Source: Prunus persica
Lineage: Eukaryota > Streptophyta > Magnoliopsida > Rosales > Rosaceae
NCBI RefSeq assembly: GCF_000346465.2
Contig: NC_034009.1
Coordinates: forward strand, 26,849,643 to 26,913,642
Direction of reading: 5' to 3'
DNA length: 64,000 nucleotides
Notes under the pieces: model-generated
Seen by the model: only the letters and a program-made list of their open reading frames with translations
Database searches by the model: none
What the model was told of the DNA's origin: nothing
Shown here: in pieces, positions 13,026 to 25,000 of the stretch
Layout of the letters: every line of letters starts with the position of its first letter
How positions within the stretch are numbered: the first letter of the stretch is position 1
Made by a program: the position numbers and the translations under genes

Positions 13026-13180
13026 TTGTACTCTCCACTCACATTATTCACTTTCCACACCAATTCTCCATACAAACTATTCTCCTTCCAATATTTTTTA
13101 CTCACATTTTTCACTTTCCACACCAATTCTCCATACAAACTCTTCTCCTTCCAATATTTTTTACTCTCCACTCACATTTT
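13026..13180 (+). repeat. Direct repeat of about 63 bp before the Harbinger ORF
   Basis: A unit containing CTTTCCACACCAATTCTCC begins near 13051 and again near 13114, with a further partial copy upstream. It lies in the leader of the Myb-like gene of the Harbinger element and is pyrimidine-rich. Confidence 0.7.
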
Positions 13181-13217
13181 TGTACTACTTTCCATTTGTA
13201 TATATATATAAAAAAAA

Positions 13218-14268
13218 ATGGCATCTTCTGTCGAAACCGGAGGGTCGTGGTCAACTCAGGAAGATATTGCGTTGTGTCAGTCTTGGGTGAACGTTAGTCA
13301 TGACCCTATAACGGGCAATGAGATGAAGTTCCATCATATGTTGAACAAAATTCATGGAGAATTTTGTCAAAGATTGGGTTTCATTCGGACCGAAATTGCC
13401 TTGTCAAGTAGATAGAAACTTCTAAACAAAGAGTTAGGGAAATGGAGAAATGTCTTGACAAAAGCAAGGGAGAACATTCGAAGCGGTCAAAATCTATCCG
13501 ATGAGGTAAAATATTTATAATTGCCATTTTAATCAATTTAATGTAACTTTTTTTTTTATTGCATATTCTATTTCTTTTTCTTGCATAATCTTTTTTTTTC
13601 TTTTTGCATTTCCAATTTGTCTATAATTTCTTGCATAATCAATTTTATTCTTGCATAATTTTTTTTTTCTTGCACTTCCAATTATTTATTTTTAATAGAT
13701 CATACAAGCACAAATATGGTTCGGTGCCACGGGGCAAGGCAAAAAAAGTTTCGTGCATTTCTAACGTTGGGAAGTTGTGAAGGATTGTTCGAGATTCAAA
13801 ATTATTCCTACCGGTCCGCTGGTTGTGTTGAATGAGACACTGCTCCACGATTCACCATTAACCGATTCGCCATTGGACTCCCCAATGGAAACGGAGTCAC
13901 CACTCCCACGTCCGCCGAGACCTATTGGGAGAAAGGCGGCACAGGCCAAGAGAGGGGGCACTTCGAACAATGAATGTGTACAATTATTGGAGCAAATAGC
14001 TAAGAACACCTAATTAAGAATTGAGAGAGACTTGAAAAGAGATGAAGCGGACAAGGCACGAGAGGAAGCATTTGCAATACAACAACAGCAATCACAGGAA
14101 AAAGACATGGATGATAGAGAGATGAAAATCATGGCCATGGATACGAGCCATATGTCTCCTGAAACAAAGGCCTATTGGAAGCGTAGAAGAAGGGATGTGA
14201 TGAGAAGAAAACTTTTCCATGACGACGAACCTAGCAATACGAATTGGTTAAATGTTGAAAACCATTAG
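13218..14268 (+). pseudogene. PIF/Harbinger Myb-like DNA-binding protein, broken
   Basis: The first exon starts MASSVETGGSWSTQEDIALC, a SANT/trihelix-like start seen in the accessory protein of plant PIF elements, which binds transposon ends and works with the transposase. The frame is hit by a stop after residue 65, where a TAG replaces an expected tryptophan. It continues to an intron at about 13507-13698. A further stop interrupts it before 13777 and another (TAA) lies at about 14010. The last part (14032-14268) holds an acidic and basic helix with AYWKRRRRDVM. There are at least three in-frame stops, so it is a pseudogene. Confidence 0.78.
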
Positions 14269-15068
14269 GTTGTATTGAAACACCTTTGCCATATGTTGTA
14301 TTGTTGTATTGTTGTATTATCCTTTAATTTGTTGTATTGTTTCCTTTCTATTCAATAAAAAAAGCATTAAATAATATGACTATTTATTAAAAACATTTGA
14401 GCATCAAAACAAAGATTAATTAAAAACAAACTTTAATTTATTGCAAACAACACACAAAACAAACCATACATAAAAGCATAATAAAATAAAAAAACATAAT
14501 TTCAAAAATCACCACACACAAAATAAAGCATAATTAAAAACAAAGCATAATTCCAAACAAAGCACTAATCTTGACTTCATCCATTGTGATTGCCTCTCAT
14601 CTCCCACAAGTGCTCGATCAAGTCAACTTGACGTCTCTCGTGAACATATGAAGATTGCATTTCTTGATAACGATCAATCATGAGGTTGTTGAATCGACCA
14701 TCCCGAACTAACGGTTCGGGCTTCATTGGTAGTCTATTTGGTCCCATCGGCCTTTCATATATTCTTGTCAACGCTGTGTTCATGGGACCGGGTTCAAACA
14801 CCTCTGGAGCATCGTAGTCATACTCATTCTCCACAATCATGTTGTGGAGGATGATGCAAGTCATCATAATACTCTACAGCACCTCCTCATCTAGCATCTG
14901 AGTAGCACCCTTAATAATTGCCCAACAAGCTTGCAAAATACCGAAACACCTTTCCACGTCTTTCCTGTAACCTTCTTGAAAGGAAGCAAAGCTTCTTTCC
15001 TTCTCGAATTGGGGATTCAGAATTGTTTTCAAGAATGTCGTCCACCTAGGATAAATTCTGTTGGCAAG

Positions 15069-15073
15069 GTAGT
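15069..15073. repeat. Target site duplication GTAGT, left
   Basis: The 5-bp GTAGT directly before the left LTR is repeated at 33318-33322 directly after the right LTR. The two halves of the transposase coding sequence join across it, so the insertion point is certain. Confidence 0.95.
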
Positions 15074-18000
15074 TGTTAGATAAAAAGTGTAATAAAGAAA
15101 TTAAAAATTCACCCAACATAATCTCACTCTTATTTACAAATAGGAGTTTTTATTTTTAATTGAATATGACCCACTCAAGATAAAAAATATCTCTTAATTA
15201 TAATCTCTTTATAAAGAGAAAACCCTTTGATTCCAATATGAAAAATGAAATAAATAATGGAATTTGATTTGATGTTACAGCTGCATCCAGGGAATCCTAG
15301 ACTGCCTACATACCCCATTTTGGGGATCAAGCCTTTTGTAGTTCTCACATAATTTGATTGGACTTTCAAGGAATGAATGACCCCTTGAAAGAATTTGTGG
15401 TATGAGAAATATTTTATGGAATTTGGATGAATGTGGTTGGATCAGGGATTCAATTTGATTTTGTGGTTGGAAAAGTGTTTGGGGCGAATTTGGTTAAGGA
15501 CACCAGGGATTCTGTTTGGACTTGCGGTCGTATCTGGATTGAATTTCCAAATTGCCTACGTATCCTTGGCGGAATCAAACCAGACGTAGTTCAGAAATTT
15601 TGATTGGATTTTCAAAGAATGAATGACCCCTTGAAAGAATTTGTTGTTTCAGAGATTTGAATTTGATCTCACTGAAATTTGCATGGGTAGATAACTCATA
15701 ATGAAATTTGAAATGATTTTGTACCATTTGAGAAATTTGGGATCTTCGTATCAATTATTTGCTCATTGATACGTTTTTATTTTGAAGGGAATTTTGGACG
15801 GACCAATTTCGATTTGAGGAAAAGGTCCATCCAACTTTATTTGATGGTTGTTAACTGGTATTTTCTAGCACTTGAGAATTGTCAATGGTTGGCTCCATTA
15901 AACATGTGAGAGTTGTTATACTGTTCGAACACTTGAATTTGGAAGATGACCCACTTGCCCTTCATCCTTTCTTTGACGATTTTTGGATATTTGGCTGGGA
16001 ACATGCGAGTCTCTGCATGTCCAGCAAAACCAATTAGTTGGGCTTTGGGTTTGCTATTATCACATCTTCACTAAACAACAAACTCTTCACCCCACTTTCT
16101 TCCTTTACTTTTTCACTAAACAACGGCAGTCCATTCCTTCTTTGATTTGTAACTGGAGCTTTTGCTGGGGCAAAGTCCCATTTAGCTTGGCCTGCAGGAC
16201 GCCAGAGAAAGGCTTGTTGCCCACTTGTGCCTTCATTTTCTTCTTTATTTGTTAAAGACTCCAAGGCTCCAGGGAAATTGAGGGGTGCAAATTAATTCTC
16301 TTGTGCTTGACTTGGAGAAGTTTTGGTCTGACAAGAAAACAGTTTTCTTTTTGAACATAAACCTCTTGAATATCTTTGTCTATCTGTTTGTTACTCAAAA
16401 GCACCTGCATTATTTTCATTGAGTATGTCTAAAGAAAATTAATAGGCATTTTAATGAGCCCATTAATTTACTCACATATGGTTTTGAGGATTTAAAAATT
16501 AATCAATTAACCACATAAATTATTTGGACCACCCATTAAATATTTTGGGCTTTTGAGAGTTAATGGGTAATTTGTTTTGTCGACCCATCAATTTGTTTTT
16601 CGGGCCTTTTAGTTGGTCCATAAATAGAAGGTCCATGTCAGAAAAAAACTTTGAGAGCTAGTTGCATTTGAAATCGATATCTATTTGGAGTAGTAGAGAT
16701 CGATCCAAACTGAGCCACTCCCATCCTTATCTGGATCAATTCAAACTGAACCCAATTATATATCTCTTCAGCCACTCATCTGCCACAATCAATACGGAGC
16801 CTAGAGTCTTAGACGCCAAAACCAAGGCAAGACCTTTGCTTTGCTCCTATCTGTCAGACTACATAAACCATTAAAATATTAATTTGAGGTCTTGGGAACT
16901 TGAAGGCAGACTTGGACTACATAACCCATTGGAAATATGGGAGCTTAAAGGCAACACGTCAGTTTGTCAAAGTACAAAGGTACTTTTCCTTTGCTTTGTC
17001 CCTTTTTGGCTTTTTCTTCCTTGTTTTGTTTCTTTTTCCGTTCTTTGCTTCTTTCTTCTTGCGAGCTTTCTCCCTAAGCTCTTGTTGTTTGGCTTTCAAT
17101 TGCTCTGATGGGAGAGAAGGTTTTGGAGCCTCAACTTTGGTGTTGACTAGTACTGATGGCATTATGTTTGGATGATTTTCATGTTCCACCACCCAACTGG
17201 CTGTAGCCTCCAAGCTAGCATAGTGAAGTGTACGAGTTGGATTTCATAGAGAGGAGAATTTTCAAGGACATATGGCCTCAAAGTGGTGCAGTGTATTCAG
17301 ACGAGCCTTTACATGGCTCCTTTGCTTATTTTTTATTATTCGTCTTGACAGAGCAACAGAGCCTTTCTTGTTGGCTATGACCTCCATCCTTTCCTTTTTG
17401 TTTGCTGATGCTTTGGTGCGTTCTTTTCTTCATTTGATTGCAGACTGAGATCTTTTGGGAAGGGCTATCATAGTGCCAGTGACAGAGTGAGAACCCTTTG
17501 TGGTTTCTGCAAATTGTTGCAGAGGAATGCTGCTTTGGTGACCTTCGTGGGTGTGAATCATCAGTCTCTGTAAGCTTTCTGGCAATCATTAATTTTTGTC
17601 TGTCTTTTAATATCTTCTTTTATATTTTCTTCTGTTTATGCCAAACTATGAGACTAAAACAAGATTGTTGATTTTTTTCTCCATTTGCAGCAAGTTTTGG
17701 CCCCTGTTCTTTCTCCAATTTGCAGAATTTTTGCTCTGCTGAAGGTGGGTTGGGCAAGTAACAAAGCATCTGGTCTGTTGATGTTTTCTATTTTTTTGGT
17801 ACTCAAGAACACTCGCAAGGTCTTCTCTGAGTACCACAATGTGCCTATGGACACTCACAAGGTGTTCACAGCACTTGTACAGTGGGGTTCTTGCAGAAGC
17901 CCATCTGTAATTCACAACAGAGAGGTCCTTGTGAGAGCTCTCTTTGTGTGAGTAGCACAGCTATTGCCAATTTGGGAGGATTTGTTTGCATTTTTCCACT

Positions 18001-18559
18001 GCTGAAGTCTCTGTTGATATGATACATTTCTTGATATCAAACATAGAGGAAGTTCAAACTTCTGTACGGTGGCCTCACATACATGTTTTTTTGCCTGCAA
18101 GTCAGTTGTACATAAAAGGATACTCAAATGAATTTGTTTATACCTTCTGAATGGTATTATGACAGAGCTTCGTATCTTTTTTGCTTGCTTCTCTTCTTTG
18201 GATTTCTGTAGCAGTTTTTTTCCTTTCTGTGTATTTCTGCAGCAATTTGGTGCTTTTTTTTCTCCTCCGTCTCTTTGCCTCCTTTAGTCCCTTTTTATAG
18301 ACTTAGAGGAACTGACAGAGTGGAGCCAGTTATGGCCTCACGTATTGTGTGGGTGGGAGTAACTTCCCATTTCCAGTCACTCCTCAACGTACATGTTCTG
18401 TTACTGCTTAATATTTTCTTGTAAAAATATTAATATTAATTCATTTGGGCCTAAACCAATTTAGCAACAAGTCCACAACACCATTTTATCTATGGGCTCA
18501 ACTTCTTTAAACTTGGGCCAAAATTTAATTTGCTGTCAATGAACTTTTTTATTTCAACA
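15074..18559 (-). repeat. 3' LTR (3,486 bp) of the Tat element
   Basis: Read in element orientation it starts TGTTGAAATA at 18559 and ends with ACA at 15074, giving TG...CA ends. It is the same length as the other LTR and differs from it at 15442, 16084, 17768, 18045 and 18178, all transitions. It contains two copies of the ACGTAG stem motif (15280-15346 and 15528-15596). Short open frames inside it have no recognisable domain and are not listed as genes. Confidence 0.96.
18290..18300 (-). promoter_or_regulatory. TATA box in U3 of the 3' LTR
   Basis: CTATAAAAAGG on the minus strand, about 260 bp from the start of the LTR, placed as expected for a U3 promoter. The equivalent box in the 5' LTR is at 33048-33058. 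Confidence 0.6.
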
Positions 18560-18570
18560 GATGCCCCCTC
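18560..18570 (-). other. Polypurine tract of the Tat element
   Basis: GAGGGGGCATC on the minus strand directly abuts the TGTTGAAA start of the 3' LTR. A G-rich purine run ending at the LTR edge is the plus-strand priming site of LTR retrotransposons. Confidence 0.85.
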
Positions 18571-18659
18571 AAGCATCGTTCGTGTAACTTCCTTTATGCG
18601 TACGAGGCTTGATAAAAATTTATAACCTTGGACTAACACATATTGCAAAATTTTCAGGT

Positions 18660-21449
18660 ATGGATGCAAATGGTCAATTATACGTCCAACGAGTGCTTGA
18701 TAAGAAAGGGCTTCCAATTGGTCAAGAATATGATAGGTCTATGCCTTTGAATTCAGTTCAAATTGATGTACCTCCTGAGGATAGAGTCACTTGGTTTACC
18801 ACTGAGAATGTGAACTCTGGATATTGCGAGTTTATTCCTGATGATGGAATTCTTAAAGTTTGTCGAGTTCACGGTTCAAAGTTTGAAGCCTGCACTTTGA
18901 TGGAGGTCAACAATAATACCGATGGTGACACTGAAGTTGGCCATAAAAATGATTTTCCTCCTATTTTATGTAAAATGCTCAAGAACAAAACAGATTGGGG
19001 GCGTGAGCTAAGTATTCGCGGTTTAGCAGAGTTTCGTCCTGGCATCCTAGAATGGACTGAGGCCATTTTACGAGACTTCAAAGAGGAATTATTACGTGCT
19101 GAAATCTATGGTGCTGTAGCTGTTTCCCGCTACCCTTATATGTATTCGCTAAATGTCTGGAAAGCCTTTCTGGAGTTGTGGGGTCCTTTGACCAACACTT
19201 TGCACCAAGGAAATGGCGAAATGGGAATATCGTTGTACGACCTAAAGATTATTGGGGGTCTACCCATTTTAGGAGTTCCTTATGAGGAATTTATACCTCC
19301 AAATCGGGATTTGCAGCGTGAAGCGATGTATCCGTTGACCATTCGGGAACTTCTTTTAATTTATTCTCAGCTCTGCTCAGTTTATGATCAAAAATGTGTA
19401 TTCTGGGACCAGTGGGTTGCACATTTTTTCAGAGGGAAAATACTTTATGGAAGTTTTGGTGAAGGAAACATCTTGAAACCAAGAGAAAATCTGATGGCTC
19501 GAAAATTAAATCTGGAGATATCAACTGAAGGAAAATTAACTGCCTTCCTAGCATTCTTTCTTAGCAGATTTGCTCTGCCGTCAAGAGGCTCTCGGATAAG
19601 GCCGGAAACTTTTTACATGGCCAGTTTGATGGCTCGAGGAATAAAAGTTTCAATTGCACCGACTGTGTTAGGCTATATATATCATGGCCTTGGGGAAACT
19701 GTCACTTGTCCGAGAGGTCCTGGTACTTCTTTAGCTTGTTTTCCGGTTCATTACGTCATTGGGTGGATGGGTGAGTATTTCCCCTGTTTGTATAGATGCC
19801 ATAATGATATTGAATTTCCAGCTAGTTACCCTCATTTAATTAGGTATGCTGGTATTGCTGCTAACGATATGGACATTTCAAAGGCTAGAGTTGTTTTTAG
19901 AAGTGACATCTCCATGCGATATCGTCCCAGCGCTTTTGATGAGCAGGATGGCCTTACCTTTATGGATGATGAAAAACTGTCAGATGACCGGTTTGAGATG
20001 TTAGTTTGTATGCGTACATCCAAACTTCCTATAAGGGTTGATAACAAACTTTGGCTGGAGCCCTATCACCCAAATAGATTTGCTTGCCAATTTGGCTTTG
20101 ATCAGGGTGTTCCTTCTGATAAACTTAGCTTTGGTATCTCCAAGAGAAGTCATTGTAATGTTGAGGATTTGTTCAGAGCCCAAACTTCACTTCTAAGAAG
20201 AAACACTTCAGCGCTTTTCTTCATTCCGCGTTCTACTCGTATGGGGCAATGTACTTATTGGTACTGCCGGTGGTGGATGGGTTATACCGCGTCATACTTA
20301 GGTTTGTCTGTGTCGACTGTTTATGTAAACCTGTCCAAACGTCCTCTCAAGGAAAAACCGATTTATGTAATATCCAATTTGAAAGAAGTTTCCACTGGCT
20401 TACAAAAGGAAGTCTTAATTTCCGAGGTGGAAGCAAGAAACTCATCCATCAATGTGAAGCGACAAAAGGAAACTTCCTGTCCTGGGAAGAGGCGGAAGGA
20501 AAGGGCAGGTAGAAAAAATGAAGACACTTTCTCTTCATCTGGAAGCAGTCAAGATGTAAACTTTAAGCGGATTCGTTATCCAAAATCCGATGGTTCTTTG
20601 GGCACAGGTCCTGAGAGAGCCAAAGTTACAAAGGATGTGGTTCTTGACAACTGCAATTTTGAAGCAAATTCAGGCTTACTGAATCCTCCGGACGACAATT
20701 CTATGGCGCAAGAATTGGCTAAGTCTTCACCTTGTGATGTTAACGTCATATCTCTATTAGCTAATGACATGTCATCATTGGAAGGCTGCAAAAAATCAAT
20801 CTTTGATATTTTTGGCTCAGAGGCGAAAAATTTTAGGCACGTATATATCATTGGTGAAGTGCAAGGTATTTTTGATAAACTTCATTCTTCTAAGTCATCT
20901 GCAGAGATACTTGCTCATCATGAAGGAATGAAGTCAGTGTTCAATGTCTTGCGGTCAATGTTGGACATTCTTGATTTTGGCAAAACTGAACTTGAATGGT
21001 TTGTTAACACAATTGACCAAATTTTCTGCCGTGCCTTGCAAATTTCTGAGAACGCCAGAATTGTTGAACAAGGTACTCGGGTTCGCGATCTCATTCGTCG
21101 TCATGATGATTGTTTAAACTCCAAAAGGGTAGTTGACTCAGACTTATCGAATTTTACTCGAGAGCTCGAAGACTTAGATGCTCAGGAGTTTGTTGTTAAA
21201 GAGGCAGAGGAACGAGCTCGTATACTTCGAGAACAACATGATTCACGAAAGCTTTCTCTTAATTGTCAGATCAAAGATGCCAAAACTTCCCTGGAGAAAC
21301 TAAACAAGTTGGATGAAGAGCTTCGCCAGTCACGTATCGGTGAAAAAGAGCTTCTCGAAATTGAGCATATCGAAGCCTCTTGTAAGTCACAGGAAGTGGA
21401 AATCCAAAAAATGATTGCTTCATTGGTTCCTTTTTGTAATAAGTCCTAA
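18660..21449 (+). CDS. Antisense ORF of the Tat element, plant mobile domain protein
   Basis: 929 codons from ATG at 18660, uninterrupted, on the strand opposite to gag-pol. Residues about 110-500 read as a plant mobile domain (PMD, the aminotransferase-like domain of the MAIL/MAIN group), with WTEAILRDFKEELLRAEIYG, LWGPLTNTLHQG and SLYDLKIIGGLPILG. The middle (about 600-720) is polar and basic. Residues about 825-920 form a likely coiled coil rich in Glu, Lys and Leu (ELEDLDAQEFV, EEAEERARILREQ-like). PMD proteins are known both as host genes in silencing and development and as passengers of transposons; extra ORFs are known in Tat elements. The function here is not known. A TTTTCAG acceptor-like sequence lies directly before the ATG, so a spliced leader from the LTR side is possible. 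The frame is open despite its length, which argues for recent or current selection. Confidence 0.85.
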   Translation: MDANGQLYVQRVLDKKGLPIGQEYDRSMPLNSVQIDVPPEDRVTWFTTENVNSGYCEFIPDDGILKVCRVHGSKFEACTLMEVNNNTDGDTEVGHKNDFPPILCKMLKNKTDWGRELSIRGLAEFRPGILEWTEAILRDFKEELLRAEIYGAVAVSRYPYMYSLNVWKAFLELWGPLTNTLHQGNGEMGISLYDLKIIGGLPILGVPYEEFIPPNRDLQREAMYPLTIRELLLIYSQLCSVYDQKCVFWDQWVAHFFRGKILYGSFGEGNILKPRENLMARKLNLEISTEGKLTAFLAFFLSRFALPSRGSRIRPETFYMASLMARGIKVSIAPTVLGYIYHGLGETVTCPRGPGTSLACFPVHYVIGWMGEYFPCLYRCHNDIEFPASYPHLIRYAGIAANDMDISKARVVFRSDISMRYRPSAFDEQDGLTFMDDEKLSDDRFEMLVCMRTSKLPIRVDNKLWLEPYHPNRFACQFGFDQGVPSDKLSFGISKRSHCNVEDLFRAQTSLLRRNTSALFFIPRSTRMGQCTYWYCRWWMGYTASYLGLSVSTVYVNLSKRPLKEKPIYVISNLKEVSTGLQKEVLISEVEARNSSINVKRQKETSCPGKRRKERAGRKNEDTFSSSGSSQDVNFKRIRYPKSDGSLGTGPERAKVTKDVVLDNCNFEANSGLLNPPDDNSMAQELAKSSPCDVNVISLLANDMSSLEGCKKSIFDIFGSEAKNFRHVYIIGEVQGIFDKLHSSKSSAEILAHHEGMKSVFNVLRSMLDILDFGKTELEWFVNTIDQIFCRALQISENARIVEQGTRVRDLIRRHDDCLNSKRVVDSDLSNFTRELEDLDAQEFVVKEAEERARILREQHDSRKLSLNCQIKDAKTSLEKLNKLDEELRQSRIGEKELLEIEHIEASCKSQEVEIQKMIASLVPFCNKS

Positions 21450-21631
21450 TAGAGCATCATCTCTTTGTAATTGACATCTTTTGGACTTTGTTATTTTCTC
21501 CATCATTTTCTTCATGAATAATAATGCTGACGAATCATTTATTTAATTTTGACAAGCTGCGCATAATATTTTATTTTGGCAACTCAATTTCACCTCATGC
21601 CAATACAATTAGAGGAATGTTTTGGTGATTT
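21450..21631. other. 3' end of the antisense ORF transcript region
   Basis: AT-rich spacer between the antisense ORF stop (TAA at 21447-21449) and the tandem repeats. No gene is visible. It contains several AATAAT-like words that could help polyadenylation of the antisense transcript. Confidence 0.4.
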
Positions 21632-22020
21632 ATGGCTGCATCTAGCTATGAAACTAGATTGCCTACGTACCCCGTGAAGGGATCAAGCCAAACGTAGTTC
21701 ACTCCCGGATTTTGAGGGAGGAAGTGTGTTTCATGGCTGCATCTAGCTGTGAAACTAGATTGCCTACGTACCCCGTGAAGGGATCAAGCCAAACGTAGTT
21801 CACTCCCGGATTTTGAGGGAGGATTTGTGTTTTATGGCTGCATCTAGCTGTGAAACTAGATTGCCTACGTACCCCGTGAAGGGATCAAGCCACACGTAGT
21901 TCACTCCCGGATTTTGAGGGAGGATTTTTTGGTTATGTGATCCTTGTGGCTGCATCTAGTGTTAAAACTAGACTGCCTACGTACCCCTTTTGAGGGATCA
22001 AGCCGCACGTAGTTCAATCT
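21632..22020. repeat. Four tandem copies of a 101-bp stem-forming unit
   Basis: Units begin at about 21632, 21733, 21834 and 21945; the first three are nearly identical and the fourth diverged. Each unit contains TGGCTGCATCTAG, then CTAGATTGCCTACGTACCCC, a GGGATCAAGCC segment, and ACGTAGTTC. CTACGT and ACGTAG pair as an outer stem and CCC/GGG as an inner one. Related single copies lie in each LTR. It belongs to the untranslated region between gag-pol and the antisense ORF, so it would be in the 3' ends of both transcripts. Confidence 0.9.
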
Positions 22021-22040
22021 TTTTTTTTTTTTTTTTTTTG
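22021..22040. repeat. Poly-T run between the tandem repeats and gag-pol
   Basis: About 19 T on the plus strand, that is, a poly-A run downstream of the gag-pol stop in element orientation. It is probably a slippage-prone homopolymer, not a tail. Confidence 0.7.
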
Positions 22041-22094
22041 CCCTAATTTCTGCTTGAACTGCCCTTTCGGGTTTTCAGTCCAACGGGCTATTGT

Positions 22095-25000
22095 TTAAGC
22101 ATAGAACCTCTTTACAAACTTCCCATTTACACATGGGTAGATGCATGTTCCTTCAGGATTTGACAGTTCATAAGCACCTTTAGCAAAAACCCTAGTGACG
22201 ACGTAGGGTCCCTCCCATTTTGATGCAAATTTTCCATGCATCTTTCGAGTAATGACAATAGGTCTTCGTATGGTAAGAACTAAATCTCCCACGGAAAATG
22301 ACCTGAATTTGACCTTTCTATTGAAAGCACCTGCCATTTGAGCTTGGTAAACTTCGAGTTTTTGTTGCACATAGAGGCGGTTTTCATCCAATGCTTCTAG
22401 CTCAGCTAGTCTGACCTTCATATTTTCATCGGGGTTGACTAAATGTGTGGCTACCCTCAAAGAAGGTAATTGGATTTCCAATGGTAATATTGCTTCTGAC
22501 CCATAGACCAAACTATATGGAGTGCATCCAGTTGCTGTGCGGACAGTCGTCCGGTAAGCCCATAACGCCTCCGGGAGACGTTCGTGCCAATCTTTCTTGG
22601 TTCCTGAAACCATCTTTTTGAGAATGTTGCAAAGTACCTTGTTAAATGCCTCAGCTTGACCATTGGACTGTGGATTATAACTTGCAGAAAATGAATGTCG
22701 GATTTTGTACTTATCACAGAGCTTGACCATAGTCTTGCATTTGAAGTACAAGGCATTATCTGAAATGATTTTGGAAGGTACGCCATAACGATGAATTATG
22801 TGTGTCCTTATGAAATTTGCGACATCTTCTGCTTTCACTACTTTTAAAGGCACTGCTTCTGCCCATTTTGAAAAGTAGTCTGTTGCAGCTAAGATATACT
22901 GGTGTTGGCGAGAAGATTTAGGCTTTATGATGCCTATGACATCTAATCCCCAAGTATCGAATGGCCAAGATAAAATGGTTGGATGAAGAGGCAAAGGTGG
23001 TTGGTGTATGAAATCTCCGTGTAGTTGACATGCCTTGCAATTACTTGAAAACTTCATCGCATCTTGAACCATGGTTGGCCAGTAATATCCTAATCTTTTT
23101 AGCTGGGCTGCAAGCTTGGGTCCAGATTGATGGGCACCACAGACACCTCCATGAGTTTCCAAAAGGGCAGTAGTTGCTTCTTGTTTTGATAAACACCGAA
23201 GGAGTATTCCATCAAAGGATCTCTTGTATAAAGTGTCATTTAGATATATGAAACGGTTGGCTCTACGCCTGACATCAACTCTTTTCCTTGGGTCAGTTGG
23301 TAATTTTCCATGTTGAAGAAAATCTATCATGGACTGGCGCCAATCTGGGCCCTCTTCAATTTCGTAAACTGTAACAATATTGACCTCATGCTTTTCCCTC
23401 AACCGATCGAAAGCTGAAGGAAGTAGATGACGTTCTCCAATAGTAACTTGTATGTCTCTTTCTTCAGGGAGAGATAAAGATGCTGCTAGATTTGCTAATG
23501 CATCAGCTTTGTCATTTTTTGACCTTGGGATGTGGGCAATTTGAACGTCTTGAAATTGGGTCATTAAATATTTAGCTCTGTCATTGTACGGAACCAAGTT
23601 TTCATTTTTTACTGCATACTGGCCATTCAATTGTTTGACAATTAGTTGTGAATCTCCAAATGCATGCAGACAGTTGATGTTCATTTCAAGTGCAATTTCG
23701 AGGCCAATGATGAGTGCCTCATATTCTGCTATATTATTTGAGCAGAGTGTCATTAGAGAAAAAGAGTAGGGGATCAAGCCCCCTGATGGTGTGATGAACA
23801 CCACGCCTACCCCCGCTCCCTTCTTTCTAGCTGCTCCATCAAAATAAAGTTGCCATGGTGAGATTTCTATAGAAAATACCTCTTCATCTGGTAAATCATT
23901 TGGCAACTCCATATTATCTGGCACGGGGTGTGCAGCCAGGAAATCAGCTAGTGCCTGTCCTTTGATTGCCTTTTGGGATACATATTTAATTTCAAACTCT
24001 GATAACAAAAGAGACCATTTTGCTAAACGCCCAGAAGGCACTGGCTTTGCCATGAGATATCTGAGAGGATCTGCTTTGGAGATTAAAGTAATGCCATGTG
24101 ATAATATATAATGTCGTAATTTCTGCACAGCAAAAATCAAAGCCAAACAAACCTTTTCAATGGGGGTGTAGTTTCGTTCTGCCCCCACTAATGTTCGACT
24201 TAAATAGTAAAGTGCATTCTCCTTTCCGTCTTCATTCTCTTGAGCGAGCATTGCCCCCAGTGAGCGTTCAAGTGCGGCGATGTATAATATTAAGGGTTTT
24301 CCCTTAATTGGTGCCATTAGCACTGGGGGTTTTAGAAGATATGCTTTGATGCTGTCAAAAGCATTCTGGCATGCTTGATCCCATATGAATGGTGTGTCCT
24401 TTTTCATCAACCTTGTGAATGGCTGGCACCTCCCAGACAGATTCGAAATGAACCTCCGTATGTAAGCTAGTCTTCCTTGCAAACCTCTTAACTGTCTCAA
24501 GGTTCGAGGAGGAGGCATTTCTAGGATTGCCTTGATTTTGGAAGGGTCAATTTCGATCCCACGGTGTCTCACTACAAAACCCAAGAATTTCCCTGACGTC
24601 ACCCCAAATGCGCATTTCAAAGGGTTCATTTTTAACTGATGTTTTCGGAGCCTATCAAACACCCGTTTCAGGTCATTTAAATGATGCTCTCTCTTTTTGG
24701 TTTTTACAACCAGATCATCCACATAACATTCGATGGTGTTATGTAGCATGTCGCTAAAAATGATTGTCATGGCTCTTTGGTATGTCGCACCAGCATTTTT
24801 CAAACCGAACGGCATCACAGTATAACAATAAACCCCTTTTGGGGTTCGAAACGCAGTAACCTCTTCATCTTCAGGTGCCATTTTGATTTGGTTATATCCT
24901 GAAAACCCATCCATGAAGGATAAAGCCCCAAATCCAGTCGTTGCATCTACCAATAATTCAGTGATTGGGAGGGGGAATTCATCTTTAGGACAGGCATTAT

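Noticed and set aside
15983..17175. Open frames of 70-91 codons inside the LTR
   Set aside because: They occur identically in both LTRs, overlap each other on both strands, are rich in aromatic or lysine runs and have no domain. They are chance frames in non-coding LTR sequence.
21632..22020. Tandem units considered as a CRISPR-like array or tRNA-like genes
   Set aside because: Repeats are contiguous without unique spacers, the host is a plant, and no anticodon arm or T arm can be built.
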